A DNA stretch of 64,000 nt from JBOFDK01 sp051656485 (GTDB lineage Bacteria > Bacillota > Clostridia > Lachnospirales > Cellulosilyticaceae), in NCBI GenBank assembly GCA_051656485.1, contig JBOGBZ010000042.1:16443-80442 (forward strand). The letters run 5' to 3'. Of this stretch, positions 26,693 to 34,779 are shown one piece after another. The translations under genes were made by a program, and so were the position numbers. Every line of letters starts with the position of its first letter. Within the stretch, counting starts at the first letter, position 1. The notes below the pieces were generated by a model, which searched no databases, had not been told where the DNA came from, and saw nothing but the letters and a program-made list of their open reading frames with translations.

Positions 26693-27880
26693 TTATACCA
26701 ATACCATGGCCTTCAAAATCAATGCTATATTTATATAGAAGTTTCTTGCATCAATCATAGAATAACTAGCCTTTTCTATTGTTCCAATAACTTCTACTCT
26801 ATATCCCTCTCTATAATCAACTGGCAATACGACAAATGCTCCAAATGGTATCTCACAGTACACTGCATAGGTGTCTTGTGTTATCGTTAGACCTGTATAG
26901 GTTACCATAGCCTTGATCACACCATTGACTACTGCTTTATTGCCCGTTAAAATCTGCCCCTCATTAGAGACCCCTGATGCAGTTGGTACAACATAAGAAT
27001 CTAGTATCTCCACCGATGCATTAATTCCAGTTATATCTTCTATATCTGGTTTTTGACTTGGTACGCTAAAACTTGAATCTAAAATGATTTGTTTAAAGCT
27101 TGCAACCCCTATATAAATTTTGACTACATTAGACTCCCACATTTTTGTAACAGTACAATTACTTCCCTGTGCGTAATTACCTGTAACAGTAGCTATATTC
27201 CCTATACATCCACTGACAGACCCACCTATTACTTTTACACCAAAACTAATAATAGCTGAACTTCCACTTGTTAAACTCGGAATGCCAATCCCTTGTGTGA
27301 TGTCTCCATTCACAACAAGTTGATTGTTCATCGTCAAAGTTTCCGGCATAAGTACAAGAGCTGGATTAAGCATATCCTTAACAAGCAAATTACTTACATC
27401 TACATCCCCTTGATTTGTAATGGTAATCGTAAAATAAAATACATCTCCTAATTTTACCGCTGTCTTACTAGAAGCCTTTGTAATACTTAGCGCTGACTCC
27501 ATAACCACTAGTGCTGCACCCTCACTAGTGACTGTCTTACACTGTGGATAAAGCATCCCCTCTGTTTGATAACTATAGTTTCCAGTTGCTATATTTGTAA
27601 TAGTTCCATCACCTTTTTGTAGAACATCTGCCTCAAATCTTATAGATGCCATACCTCCTCCTGGAATGGTTCCTATAGGAATACCACTTCCAAGATTGCC
27701 TGGATAAATACTTCCATTTACATATAAACTGCCATCTACAAGCTTCAGCTCCGGTGGTAATGTATCTGCAATGTTTACGTTATTAATAGTAAAGGCATCA
27801 TTATTTATTACTTGAAGTGTATAAGTTACGCGATCGCCTACTTCTACTACTTGCTTATTAGCTAATTTATTAATTAACAT
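26693..27880 (-). CDS. DUF11-DUF11-SPOCS protein, module B gene 3
   Basis: The 395-residue protein has the same layout as the 25454 gene. The first DUF11 (MLINKLANKQVVEVGDRVTYTLQVIND) is followed by a second (AVKLGDVFYFTITITNQGDVDVSN) and a SPOCS end (SVPSQKPDIEDITGINASVEIL, GVSNEGQILTGNKAVV). The sequence is clearly more diverged than the A/C pair. It is the last gene of a minus-strand operon convergent with module A. AGGAGGG precedes the ATG. No signal peptide. Confidence 0.78.
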   Translation of the reverse strand: MLINKLANKQVVEVGDRVTYTLQVINNDAFTINNVNIADTLPPELKLVDGSLYVNGSIYPGNLGSGIPIGTIPGGGMASIRFEADVLQKGDGTITNIATGNYSYQTEGMLYPQCKTVTSEGAALVVMESALSITKASSKTAVKLGDVFYFTITITNQGDVDVSNLLVKDMLNPALVLMPETLTMNNQLVVNGDITQGIGIPSLTSGSSAIISFGVKVIGGSVSGCIGNIATVTGNYAQGSNCTVTKMWESNVVKIYIGVASFKQIILDSSFSVPSQKPDIEDITGINASVEILDSYVVPTASGVSNEGQILTGNKAVVNGVIKAMVTYTGLTITQDTYAVYCEIPFGAFVVLPVDYREGYRVEVIGTIEKASYSMIDARNFYINIALILKAMVLV

Positions 27881-27904
27881 ATGGCTCTCTTCCCTCCTAT
27901 CTTT

Positions 27905-28378
27905 TTAAATCATTACCATATCCAAGAAAATAGCTACACACTTTTGAATTGTTCTACAATCTATTACACGTGCATGAACTTTTTCAATATATGGCTTCAC
28001 TTGAATTCTTCCACCTGTTACTAAATCACATATACTTATGCCTCCTATTTCTGCTGGAGGGACAATATAAAGCACCTTTGTTACTTCGAAATGTGCACCT
28101 TGTACTGGCTGTGTTGGTTGACATCCTACATACAGTATCTTTTCTCTTAAAAGTACTTCTACAAGAAGTTTATATCCCGTTAAATTCTGTCCCTCATTGG
28201 ATGTTCCCGCTTCTGTGTTTATAAGCTGTATATTGGTGACTATTGGATCTACCATCACATCTACAATTCGCTCAATATCCAGCATATTCGTATCTAGTAC
28301 GAGTATTTCCATAATTGTTTCTTCTTTGAAATATTTTGGGTTTGTGGGAAATTTACTTCCACTCACATTATATGCCAC
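27905..28378 (-). CDS. SPOCS-domain protein, module B gene 2 (GTG start)
   Basis: The 157-residue protein starts with GTG, after AAGGAGGAGG. The YFKEETIMEILVL helix identifies the gene-2 subtype, followed by DIERIVDVMVDP, GTSNEGQNLTGYKLLVEVLLREKILYVG and a C-terminal QKCVAIFLDMVMI. Only a few nucleotides separate it from gene 1 upstream. Like the others it carries one SPOCS domain and nothing else. Confidence 0.77.
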   Translation of the reverse strand: MAYNVSGSKFPTNPKYFKEETIMEILVLDTNMLDIERIVDVMVDPIVTNIQLINTEAGTSNEGQNLTGYKLLVEVLLREKILYVGCQPTQPVQGAHFEVTKVLYIVPPAEIGGISICDLVTGGRIQVKPYIEKVHARVIDCRTIQKCVAIFLDMVMI

Positions 28379-28393
28379 TCTGATTCCTCCTCC

Positions 28394-28867
28394 TTAATTT
28401 CTCGCAGTAAATAGTGCCATTACATTATAGAAAAAGCATCTGCAATTCATTGCATTGACATGAATGTCTTCTATAAATACTTGAGGTTTTCCATAAAATT
28501 GTGCACTATAACTTTTCGGTAAAACAATATACTCACAAAGTGGTACAACAAAATGTGCTGTATGAACAGTTCTAGTCTCATCACATGCAACATACTGAAT
28601 CTTTAACTTGAGTTCTCCTACCATCATTAGCTTGCATCCCGTTAGTTGCTGCCCTTCTATTGATGTACCTATAGGTGTTGCAACTGTCTCATAGTGTTGA
28701 ACATTGACTGCTGCCCATACTTTTACCATTTGCTCCATATCAGGCTTACATGCTGGAATACATAGAATTCCCTGCAAGTTGCTTTGCTTATAGTCTTTTT
28801 TGGTGGTACAAAGTGGTATACCACTTATCCCCTCATACTGAATAAGATCTCTCATTTTGCTACTCAT
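28394..28867 (-). CDS. SPOCS-domain protein, module B gene 1
   Basis: The protein of about 157 residues starts MSSKMRDLIQYEGIS; the N-terminal LIQYEG motif is the gene-1 subtype mark. The SPOCS domain shows CIPACKPDMEQMVKV, GTSIEGQQLTGCKLMMVGELKLKIQYVACD and HTAHFVVPLCEYIVLP. I chose 28867 because AGGGGGA lies about 10 nt upstream and the subtype alignment begins there; an in-frame ATG at 28894 is possible. A sigma-K-like promoter sits 41 nt upstream. Confidence 0.77.
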   Translation of the reverse strand: MSSKMRDLIQYEGISGIPLCTTKKDYKQSNLQGILCIPACKPDMEQMVKVWAAVNVQHYETVATPIGTSIEGQQLTGCKLMMVGELKLKIQYVACDETRTVHTAHFVVPLCEYIVLPKSYSAQFYGKPQVFIEDIHVNAMNCRCFFYNVMALFTARN

Positions 28868-29207
28868 CTGACTATTTTCCCCCTTTTTCCACAAATTTCT
28901 TTCCTTATATCATATGCTAATTTTCCCCATTAAGTGTATCCTCTTATAGCATAATACTGAATTTTAAAAATTCTTTCCTCCTTTTCTGTAGTTCTAATAT
29001 CAATTATACCTCTTTATTATTTTATTCTTGTAGTTACTGTAAGTTACATTTTTTTATATTTTTCTTCTTTTTGTTTCTTATTTGTCGTATTTATCTTCAA
29101 CCCACTTTTTAACACTTCATCTGCAGCAATTCACATTTTAGTCATTTCTCCCACATCCTCATCATACATATATAAAGACTATCTTTCTCCCCTTTAGGAG
29201 GTTATTT
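28868..29207. other. Divergent intergenic region (340 nt), AT-rich
   Basis: It holds the promoter of module B (28908-28935). Toward its right end CATACATATATAAAG at 29165-29179 is a possible but imperfect sporulation -10 for the GT2 gene. No ORF, tRNA or stable hairpin was seen in the rest. Confidence 0.5.
28908..28935 (-). promoter_or_regulatory. Sigma-K-like promoter of SPOCS module B
   Basis: Minus strand AC, 17-nt spacer, CATATGATA. Confidence 0.68.
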
Positions 29208-30296
29208 ATGCATAAATATAAAGTATGCGTCTATGCTATTTGTAAAAATGAAGAAAAATTTATTGATCGCTGGCTAGACTCTATGAATGAAGCTGACTAT
29301 ATCGTGGTCTGTGATACCGGTTCTACGGATAATAGTATTGAGATGCTTAAAGCAAAAGGTGTAGCTACCTATACGATTGACATTACCCCTTGGCGCTTTG
29401 ATGAGGCCCGTAACAAGTGTATCGATTACATCCCTGAAGATGTGGATATCTGTATTAGCACTGATTTAGATGAAGTATTCGATCCAGGGTGGCGGGATCT
29501 ACTAGAAGAGTACTGGCAACCCCAGACCAAAGTTATGCGCTATACTTTTGTGTGGCAGCTAGATAGTGATGGCACCCCACGCAAGACTTCTACAGCTCAG
29601 AAAATCCATGCTCGCCATGGCTTTAAATGGATCTATCCTGTTCATGAAATTTTAGATTATTCAGGTACTGACCCACTCATCTATACAGATACACCCGCCC
29701 TTCGTATTACCCATTTACAAGATCATACCAAGTCTCGCACCCAGTACTTAACACTCCTTGAGTTATCAGCTAAACTTTTCCCTACCTATGATCGTAATAT
29801 TCATTATTTAGGTCGTGAATACATGTATTATGGCAAATATGAAGCGTGTATCCAGACACTCAAAAATCATCTCACACTTCCTAATGCCCGATGGCTTGAT
29901 GAACGATGTGCTTCTATGCGCTATATTGGTCAATCTTATATGAACTTAGGTCTATTTGATGAAGCAAAAATTTGGCTGTATCGTGCTATTGCTGAAGCCC
30001 CTCATACGCGTGAGCCTTATCTGGCCATGGTTACACTTGCCTATCATCAACAAGATTGGCCTACTGTATATCATATGGTTGAAGAAGCACTTGCTATTTC
30101 AAGTCCAACAGGCTCTTATCTGGATGATCCTGGTTGTTGGGGTTATCTCTTCTATGATTATGGTGCAATTAGCTGTTTTCATTTAGGTATGGGCGACAAA
30201 GCCATAGCTTTTGCCCATCAGGCGCTCACCTTTGCGCCTGATGATGAACGATTGCAAGACAATCTTAACCTTTGCCGTGCTCGTTATAAGCAATAA
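29208..30296 (+). CDS. GT2 glycosyltransferase with C-terminal TPR region (copy 2)
   Basis: The 362-residue protein has a GT-A domain: VCVYAICKNEEKFIDRWLDSM, VVCDTGSTDNSIEML and the metal-site segment ICISTDLDEVFDPGW. WIYPVHEILDY is the same acceptor-side motif as in the copies at 21517 and 41124. TPR-like helices fill residues about 185-355 (YGKYEACIQTLKNHL, GLFDEAKIWLYRAI). It is a single-gene unit with TAGGAGG before the ATG and a very strong terminator. The acceptor is probably one of the neighbouring surface proteins, an inference from location. Confidence 0.85.
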   Translation: MHKYKVCVYAICKNEEKFIDRWLDSMNEADYIVVCDTGSTDNSIEMLKAKGVATYTIDITPWRFDEARNKCIDYIPEDVDICISTDLDEVFDPGWRDLLEEYWQPQTKVMRYTFVWQLDSDGTPRKTSTAQKIHARHGFKWIYPVHEILDYSGTDPLIYTDTPALRITHLQDHTKSRTQYLTLLELSAKLFPTYDRNIHYLGREYMYYGKYEACIQTLKNHLTLPNARWLDERCASMRYIGQSYMNLGLFDEAKIWLYRAIAEAPHTREPYLAMVTLAYHQQDWPTVYHMVEEALAISSPTGSYLDDPGCWGYLFYDYGAISCFHLGMGDKAIAFAHQALTFAPDDERLQDNLNLCRARYKQ

Positions 30297-30332
30297 AGAT
30301 AAAGAGAGGTGCACGTGCACCTCTCTTTATCT
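30297..30332. terminator. Terminator, perfect 36-nt palindrome
   Basis: AGATAAAGAGAGGTGCAC is followed immediately by its exact reverse complement, between convergent genes. The T-run is short, so function as a terminator is probable rather than certain. Confidence 0.7.
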
Positions 30333-30338
30333 TTGAGT

Positions 30339-31193
30339 TTAGCGTACTTTTTTCACCAACAACTCCCTCAATTGATTGGGTTTATTTTTACTAATCAGCT
30401 TACCTTCTGTCTCCATCTTCTTAAGTCTATATTCTAACCATAATCTGCTTACCACATTGTTATTTTCCTGCCTTATGTTATCCATTGTTATTCTTAAGAT
30501 ACTTTCTGTTTTTTGATAATTTTGAGTACTTATTACTTTTAGTAACTGCTCATCATAATAGTCTTCTTCCAATTCTCTTACTTGCCCTTGGTACAAATCT
30601 CGGAGTATTCCTTTTCCTTGTTTGAGTTGTTCCCACTCGCTAATCAACTGCTGCTTTCTTTCTTGTGTCATAGGTTTTATGTTTTTAAAAACTTCATAAA
30701 TCTGTGCGGGTTCACATTCTGCTAATGTCAGCGCCCCCTTGCTTTCATTTTCTAGCCCATTCATCCACTCAGAGGCTATATCGGCTTCATAGAGTTCATA
30801 CTCACGGTATTGGCTTGCTAAATAGCGAACCATCATATAATCTCGGATATTGTCCCCATACCATAAAATGAGCTTTTCTTCTGCCCCTATCTCCTCCCAT
30901 GGAAAGAAAAGATTCTCTACAGCCTTATCGACTGGAAACTGCCAATCTGTCCCTCTTATAGTAACTACTTCTTTAAACCATTGTTTTCTTTCACTTATCT
31001 GTGTTTCATATGCCCCGATAGGTCCTATACTTAAGTTATCTGTAAACTCTCTGACATCTATTGGCTGTGGTTTTATCATAGCTGTTTCCTGTTTATTCTC
31101 AAACCCTTTCTCTTTTCTATCATACAAGCTAGAAGCTTGTAATATATGACCAATAGCTAAATTTCGTGAAATTAGGTGAATATAATTTTCCAT
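30339..31193 (-). CDS. DUF1835/DUF3658-like protein
   Basis: The 284-residue protein shows features of the DUF1835 family. Early FTDNLSIGPIGAYE is followed by SERKQWFKEV, and LILWYGDNIRDYMMVRYLASQYREYELYEADI lies near residue 110. The C-terminal part, from about residue 190, is helical and resembles a DUF3658-like region. The family has no established biochemical role. Here it stands alone between a GT2 gene and the collagen-like genes; upstream it shares the 15-mer CATATAAATAGAAAG (minus strand, 31227-31241) with the GT4 operon, hinting at co-regulation. Confidence 0.55.
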   Translation of the reverse strand: MENYIHLISRNLAIGHILQASSLYDRKEKGFENKQETAMIKPQPIDVREFTDNLSIGPIGAYETQISERKQWFKEVVTIRGTDWQFPVDKAVENLFFPWEEIGAEEKLILWYGDNIRDYMMVRYLASQYREYELYEADIASEWMNGLENESKGALTLAECEPAQIYEVFKNIKPMTQERKQQLISEWEQLKQGKGILRDLYQGQVRELEEDYYDEQLLKVISTQNYQKTESILRITMDNIRQENNNVVSRLWLEYRLKKMETEGKLISKNKPNQLRELLVKKVR

Positions 31194-31300
31194 GCTACTT
31201 CCTCCCTTATGCTTTTATTTGAATACTCCTAATATCTCTTTCTATTTATATGCTTTGATGGCTTTTCCTTATACAGAAATAATTGCGCATATACTCAACA

Positions 31301-31337
31301 AAAAATGCCCGAATCCTATCTAAATTCAGGCATCTTT
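31301..31337 (-). terminator. Terminator after the first collagen-like gene
   Basis: AAAAATGCCCGAAT pairs with AATTCAGGCATCTTTT with one mismatch; T-run on the minus strand. Confidence 0.75.
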
Positions 31338-31345
31338 TCATTGTC

Positions 31346-32863
31346 CTAGTCTTGTGTAATCCCTTCTATCCTGCATAATGATACTACATAGTTCTTACCA
31401 TTTGTATTTCTCGTCCATAAGACGTCTGAGCATATTGCAATAAGCTGTGCTATATACCCTAAATTGTAATAGCTCCTCATGGCAATATAGTTACCATAGG
31501 TCAGCAAATCTACACCTACTTGCCTATTGCAACAACACATGAGGTCAGGTCCTGTGCCTCCAGCCCCTGTTCCACAATAGTCAAAAAGCCCAGGTGACGT
31601 TACAGATCCAGCAGTCGTGGTATTAATGGGTGCTTGTTGAGTAATTGCTGGTGTAGAAAATCCAATATAGGTAATGTCACATATGCTAAAGTATTGGAAT
31701 GATGTACCATTTCTTAGTGTCACCGTTCCAGGCGTTACATCTGATATAGACCAGCCTCCTCCACCTAATTCATAATACGTAGTTGCAATGTCCACATTGG
31801 TGGCATTGGCATCTCTTAGTATTGTTAATGCTCTATAGAGTCCTTGTTGACAGCAGCAAACTGTCAAGTCTGATGGTGGTGTGACCCCTACCAAGCCTGT
31901 TGGTCCTGTTGGCCCTGAGACACCTTTTAGTCCTGTTGGTCCTGTCACACCTGTTGGGCCTTGTGCGCCCTGTGGGCCTTGCACGCCTGATACACCTGTT
32001 GGCCCTGTAATACCTGTTGGTCCTGTCACACCTTGAGGACCTTGTGGCCCCGTCCAACCTATTGGGCCTTGTGGACCTATTGGTCCCGTCCAGCCTGTAT
32101 CTCCCGTCCAGCCTGTTGGTCCTGTTGGCCCTGTTGGCCCTAATGGACCTGTTGCTCCCGTCCAGCCTGTTGGCCCTGTCGGACCTGTTGGCCCCGTTGG
32201 CCCTTCTGGTCCCCTAAGTCCTGTTGCACCTGTTGGCCCTGTTGGCCCTGTAGCCCCCGTATCTCCTATTGGCCCTGTTGGCCCTTGCACACCTTGGGCA
32301 CCTGTTGGTCCTGTTGGTCCTGTTAATCCTGTTGGTCCTGTTGGTCCTGTTGGTCCTGTTGGTCCTGTTGGTCCTGTGTCTCCTACTATACCCTGAAGTC
32401 CTGTAGCGCCTATTGCTCCTATTGCCCCTCTTGGACCTGTATCACCTGTATCACCTGTGGCACCTTGTGGTCCTATATCTCCTGTTACACCTTGTATTCC
32501 TTGTGGCCCCCTAGGTCCTGTTGGTCCCTGCTCTCCTTGTGGTCCTGTTGGACCCGTAGGTCCTTCTGGTCCTTGTGGTCCTCTCGGACCTATTGGGCCT
32601 GTAGGTCCTTCTGGCCCTGTATAGCCACTATCGCCCGTAGGCCCTTGTGGACCTCTGTCGCCTACTACACCCGTTGTTCCGGTAGGCCCTGTATAACCTG
32701 TATAACCTGTATAACCTATAGGACCTGTATCTCCTTCCATCCCTCTAGGCCCTGTAGGCCCCTGAACACCTGGCAAACCGGTAGCACCTGTATCACCTGT
32801 AGGCCCTACACAGCATCCTGTATCCAGATTCCTATTACTTAATTGATTGTTTATTTCTGCCAT
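31346..32863 (-). CDS. Collagen-like Gly-X-Thr spore surface protein 1
   Basis: The 505-residue protein has a short N-terminus (MAEINNQLSNRNLDTGCC), then an unbroken Gly-X-Y region of about 100 triplets (residues about 19-327), mostly GPT, GPQ, GDT and GWT. A 178-residue C-terminal domain follows with CCCQQGLYRAL, LFDYCG, CCCNRQVG and AICSDVLW. Gly-X-Y proteins with Thr-rich triplets form glycosylated trimeric filaments on the exosporium (BclA and relatives). The C-terminal domain is shared with the other two collagen-like genes here but not recognised elsewhere. No signal peptide. GAGGGG precedes the ATG; 46 nt separate it from gene 2. Confidence 0.85.
   Translation of the reverse strand: MAEINNQLSNRNLDTGCCVGPTGDTGATGLPGVQGPTGPRGMEGDTGPIGYTGYTGYTGPTGTTGVVGDRGPQGPTGDSGYTGPEGPTGPIGPRGPQGPEGPTGPTGPQGEQGPTGPRGPQGIQGVTGDIGPQGATGDTGDTGPRGAIGAIGATGLQGIVGDTGPTGPTGPTGPTGPTGLTGPTGPTGAQGVQGPTGPIGDTGATGPTGPTGATGLRGPEGPTGPTGPTGPTGWTGATGPLGPTGPTGPTGWTGDTGWTGPIGPQGPIGWTGPQGPQGVTGPTGITGPTGVSGVQGPQGAQGPTGVTGPTGLKGVSGPTGPTGLVGVTPPSDLTVCCCQQGLYRALTILRDANATNVDIATTYYELGGGGWSISDVTPGTVTLRNGTSFQYFSICDITYIGFSTPAITQQAPINTTTAGSVTSPGLFDYCGTGAGGTGPDLMCCCNRQVGVDLLTYGNYIAMRSYYNLGYIAQLIAICSDVLWTRNTNGKNYVVSLCRIEGITQD
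32331..32375 (-). repeat. Perfect 9-bp repeats in the collagen region
   Basis: Five exact copies of GTTGGTCCT encode consecutive Gly-Pro-Thr triplets. Such arrays are prone to length change by slippage. Confidence 0.85.
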
Positions 32864-32909
32864 AATAAGGTTCCCCTCCTCACTTAATCTTTAACTCTCG
32901 TCTATCCTC

Positions 32910-34460
32910 TTACAGAATAGCATCTAGCCCACAAAGTGACCCCACTCCAAAAATACTAGCTGTCTCCCTTACCCAGTACGTATCTGAACAAATTGCCATA
33001 TAAGCTTGAATACCTATATTTCCTATTGCCTCTGACCCCAAGTAGAGACGGCTGGTGTAGGTAAGCAGTTTCTGCCCAGTCTCTTCTTTGCACCCACACT
33101 CATACCCTGGACCTTTCGGATTAGCCGTTGGCTGCAAACCACAATAATCTAAGTTACCAAACGTCGTAGGTGGTGTATCTCCTTGTGTAAGAATAGGATT
33201 TTGTGGACTTAATACTGGAGCCGAAAATCTTACATACACAATATCACATAGGTTAACACTAAAAGTAGCTGATCCATTGGTAATTTTGACTGTATCTCCA
33301 TTAACACTAGCAATGGTATACGCTCCTCCTCCAAAAGAATTTCTCCTACTAAAAATGGTTATACCTGTAGCAGCTCTACTTAGTAATTGAGAGAATGCTA
33401 TATACATACCTAGTTGACAGCAACATACGATAGAGCCTGCTGGACCTTGTGCCCCTTGTGCCCCTTCAAATCCTGTTGGCCCTCTCCAACCCGTTGGTCC
33501 TGTACCTCCTGATATACCTGTTGGGCCTGTTGGTCCCGCTGGTCCCTGTGCACCAGTCCATCCTTCAATCCCCTGTGGTCCTTGTACCCCTGTGGGTCCT
33601 ATATCGCCGGTCCAACCTGTTGCACCGGTTGGTCCTGTTGGTCCCGTCCAGCCTGTTGGGCCTGTTGGTCCCGTCCAGCCTGTTGGGCCTGTTGGTCCCG
33701 TCCAACCCAAGTCACCTGTCCAACCCGTCCAACCCAATGGACCTGTTGGCCCTTCTGGACCTGTTGGTCCCGATGGACCTCTAGGCCCTGCTGGACCTAC
33801 TGATCCTGTATCTCCTGTATCTCCTGTTGGGCCTGTTTGGCCTATTGGACCTTGAGGACCTTGCACACCTCTTGGACCTATTGCCCCTTGGAACCCTGTA
33901 ATCCCTACGCTACCTTGTATCCCTGTATCTCCTGTTGGTCCTTTGGCCCCTTGTGGACCTGTTGGACCTTGAGCTCCTCTTGGACCTGTTGGACCTGTAA
34001 CTCCCTTAGGTCCTAATGGTCCTGTATCACCCATTGGCCCTTCTGGCCCCTGTATACCGGTTCCACCTGTTGGCCCTTGAGGTCCATCTAGGCCTGTTGG
34101 ACCTGTTGGGCCTTGGGGACCTGTTGGTCCTGTTATGCCTCTCGCTCCCTGTGGTCCTGTATCTCCTATCGCCCCTGTGGGCCCTGTATCTCCCGTCTCA
34201 CCCTGTGGGCCCGTTGGACCTTTAGGACCTTGTGGACCTGTAATACCTGTAATACCTGTTGGACCTGTTGGACCTGTTGAACCTGTGACTCCTTTAGGGC
34301 CTGTTGGCCCTATGAGACCTCTTGGACCTATGTCACCTGTCGCACCTGTTGGACCCATACACTGACTGGTACAACACGTCACTTGACTGTTATCTACTGT
34401 TGGTGTCATATTTTGAACTTGTGTTCCTTGACATTGATTACAAGAACAATTGTTATTCAT
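32910..34460 (-). CDS. Collagen-like Gly-X-Thr spore surface protein 2
   Basis: The 516-residue protein has a 35-residue N-terminus with many Cys (MNNNCSCNQCQ, VTCCTSQC). A Gly-X-Y region follows to about residue 345, including GWTGPTGPT repeats. The C-terminal domain has CCCQLGMYIAFSQLL, GNLDYCG, CGCKEETGQKLL and AICSDTYW, homologous to the other two collagen-like proteins. Abundant Thr at position Y offers O-glycosylation sites like those of BclA. It is upstream of protein 1 in the same orientation and probably co-transcribed. AGGAGGAG precedes the ATG. Confidence 0.85.
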   Translation of the reverse strand: MNNNCSCNQCQGTQVQNMTPTVDNSQVTCCTSQCMGPTGATGDIGPRGLIGPTGPKGVTGSTGPTGPTGITGITGPQGPKGPTGPQGETGDTGPTGAIGDTGPQGARGITGPTGPQGPTGPTGLDGPQGPTGGTGIQGPEGPMGDTGPLGPKGVTGPTGPRGAQGPTGPQGAKGPTGDTGIQGSVGITGFQGAIGPRGVQGPQGPIGQTGPTGDTGDTGSVGPAGPRGPSGPTGPEGPTGPLGWTGWTGDLGWTGPTGPTGWTGPTGPTGWTGPTGPTGATGWTGDIGPTGVQGPQGIEGWTGAQGPAGPTGPTGISGGTGPTGWRGPTGFEGAQGAQGPAGSIVCCCQLGMYIAFSQLLSRAATGITIFSRRNSFGGGAYTIASVNGDTVKITNGSATFSVNLCDIVYVRFSAPVLSPQNPILTQGDTPPTTFGNLDYCGLQPTANPKGPGYECGCKEETGQKLLTYTSRLYLGSEAIGNIGIQAYMAICSDTYWVRETASIFGVGSLCGLDAIL

Positions 34461-34779
34461 ACCCTACTACTCCTCCTTTACACCATGACTAAAATCTTCT
34501 TACTGCTTTGTACCTTCCCAGCTCATTTCATACTTACATGTTGACCTCTCATACCACACCTACATATGACTTTTATTTGTTCTCCTGTTGTGTGTAGAAG
34601 AATAGGTTATTTTCTTCTTCACTATCAATTTATGCAACTTCTTGTAAAATGTTATTGAAATTTTTTCTCCATTAAGCATCTATTTCCTCTTTGTTAGTGT
34701 GCTCGATTTATACATGTCTCTATTGAAAAGGATATAGAGGTTCATTCCCTATATCCTTTTATTTTGTTCTCTTACCTCT
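34461..34779. other. Intergenic region (319 nt) between collagen-like genes 2 and 3
   Basis: It contains the terminator of gene 3 (34726-34760). CATATGTAG at 34562-34570 on the minus strand is an imperfect sigma-K-like -10 for gene 2. Nothing else was recognised. Confidence 0.5.
34726..34762 (-). terminator. Terminator after the third collagen-like gene
   Basis: A perfect 12-bp stem, AAAAGGATATAG with CTATATCCTTTT, and an 11-nt loop. Confidence 0.82.

Noticed and set aside
29165..29179. CATACATATATAAAG as a sigma-K-type promoter for the GT2 gene
   Set aside because: No register gives a full CATANNNTA, so it is mentioned only as a possibility.
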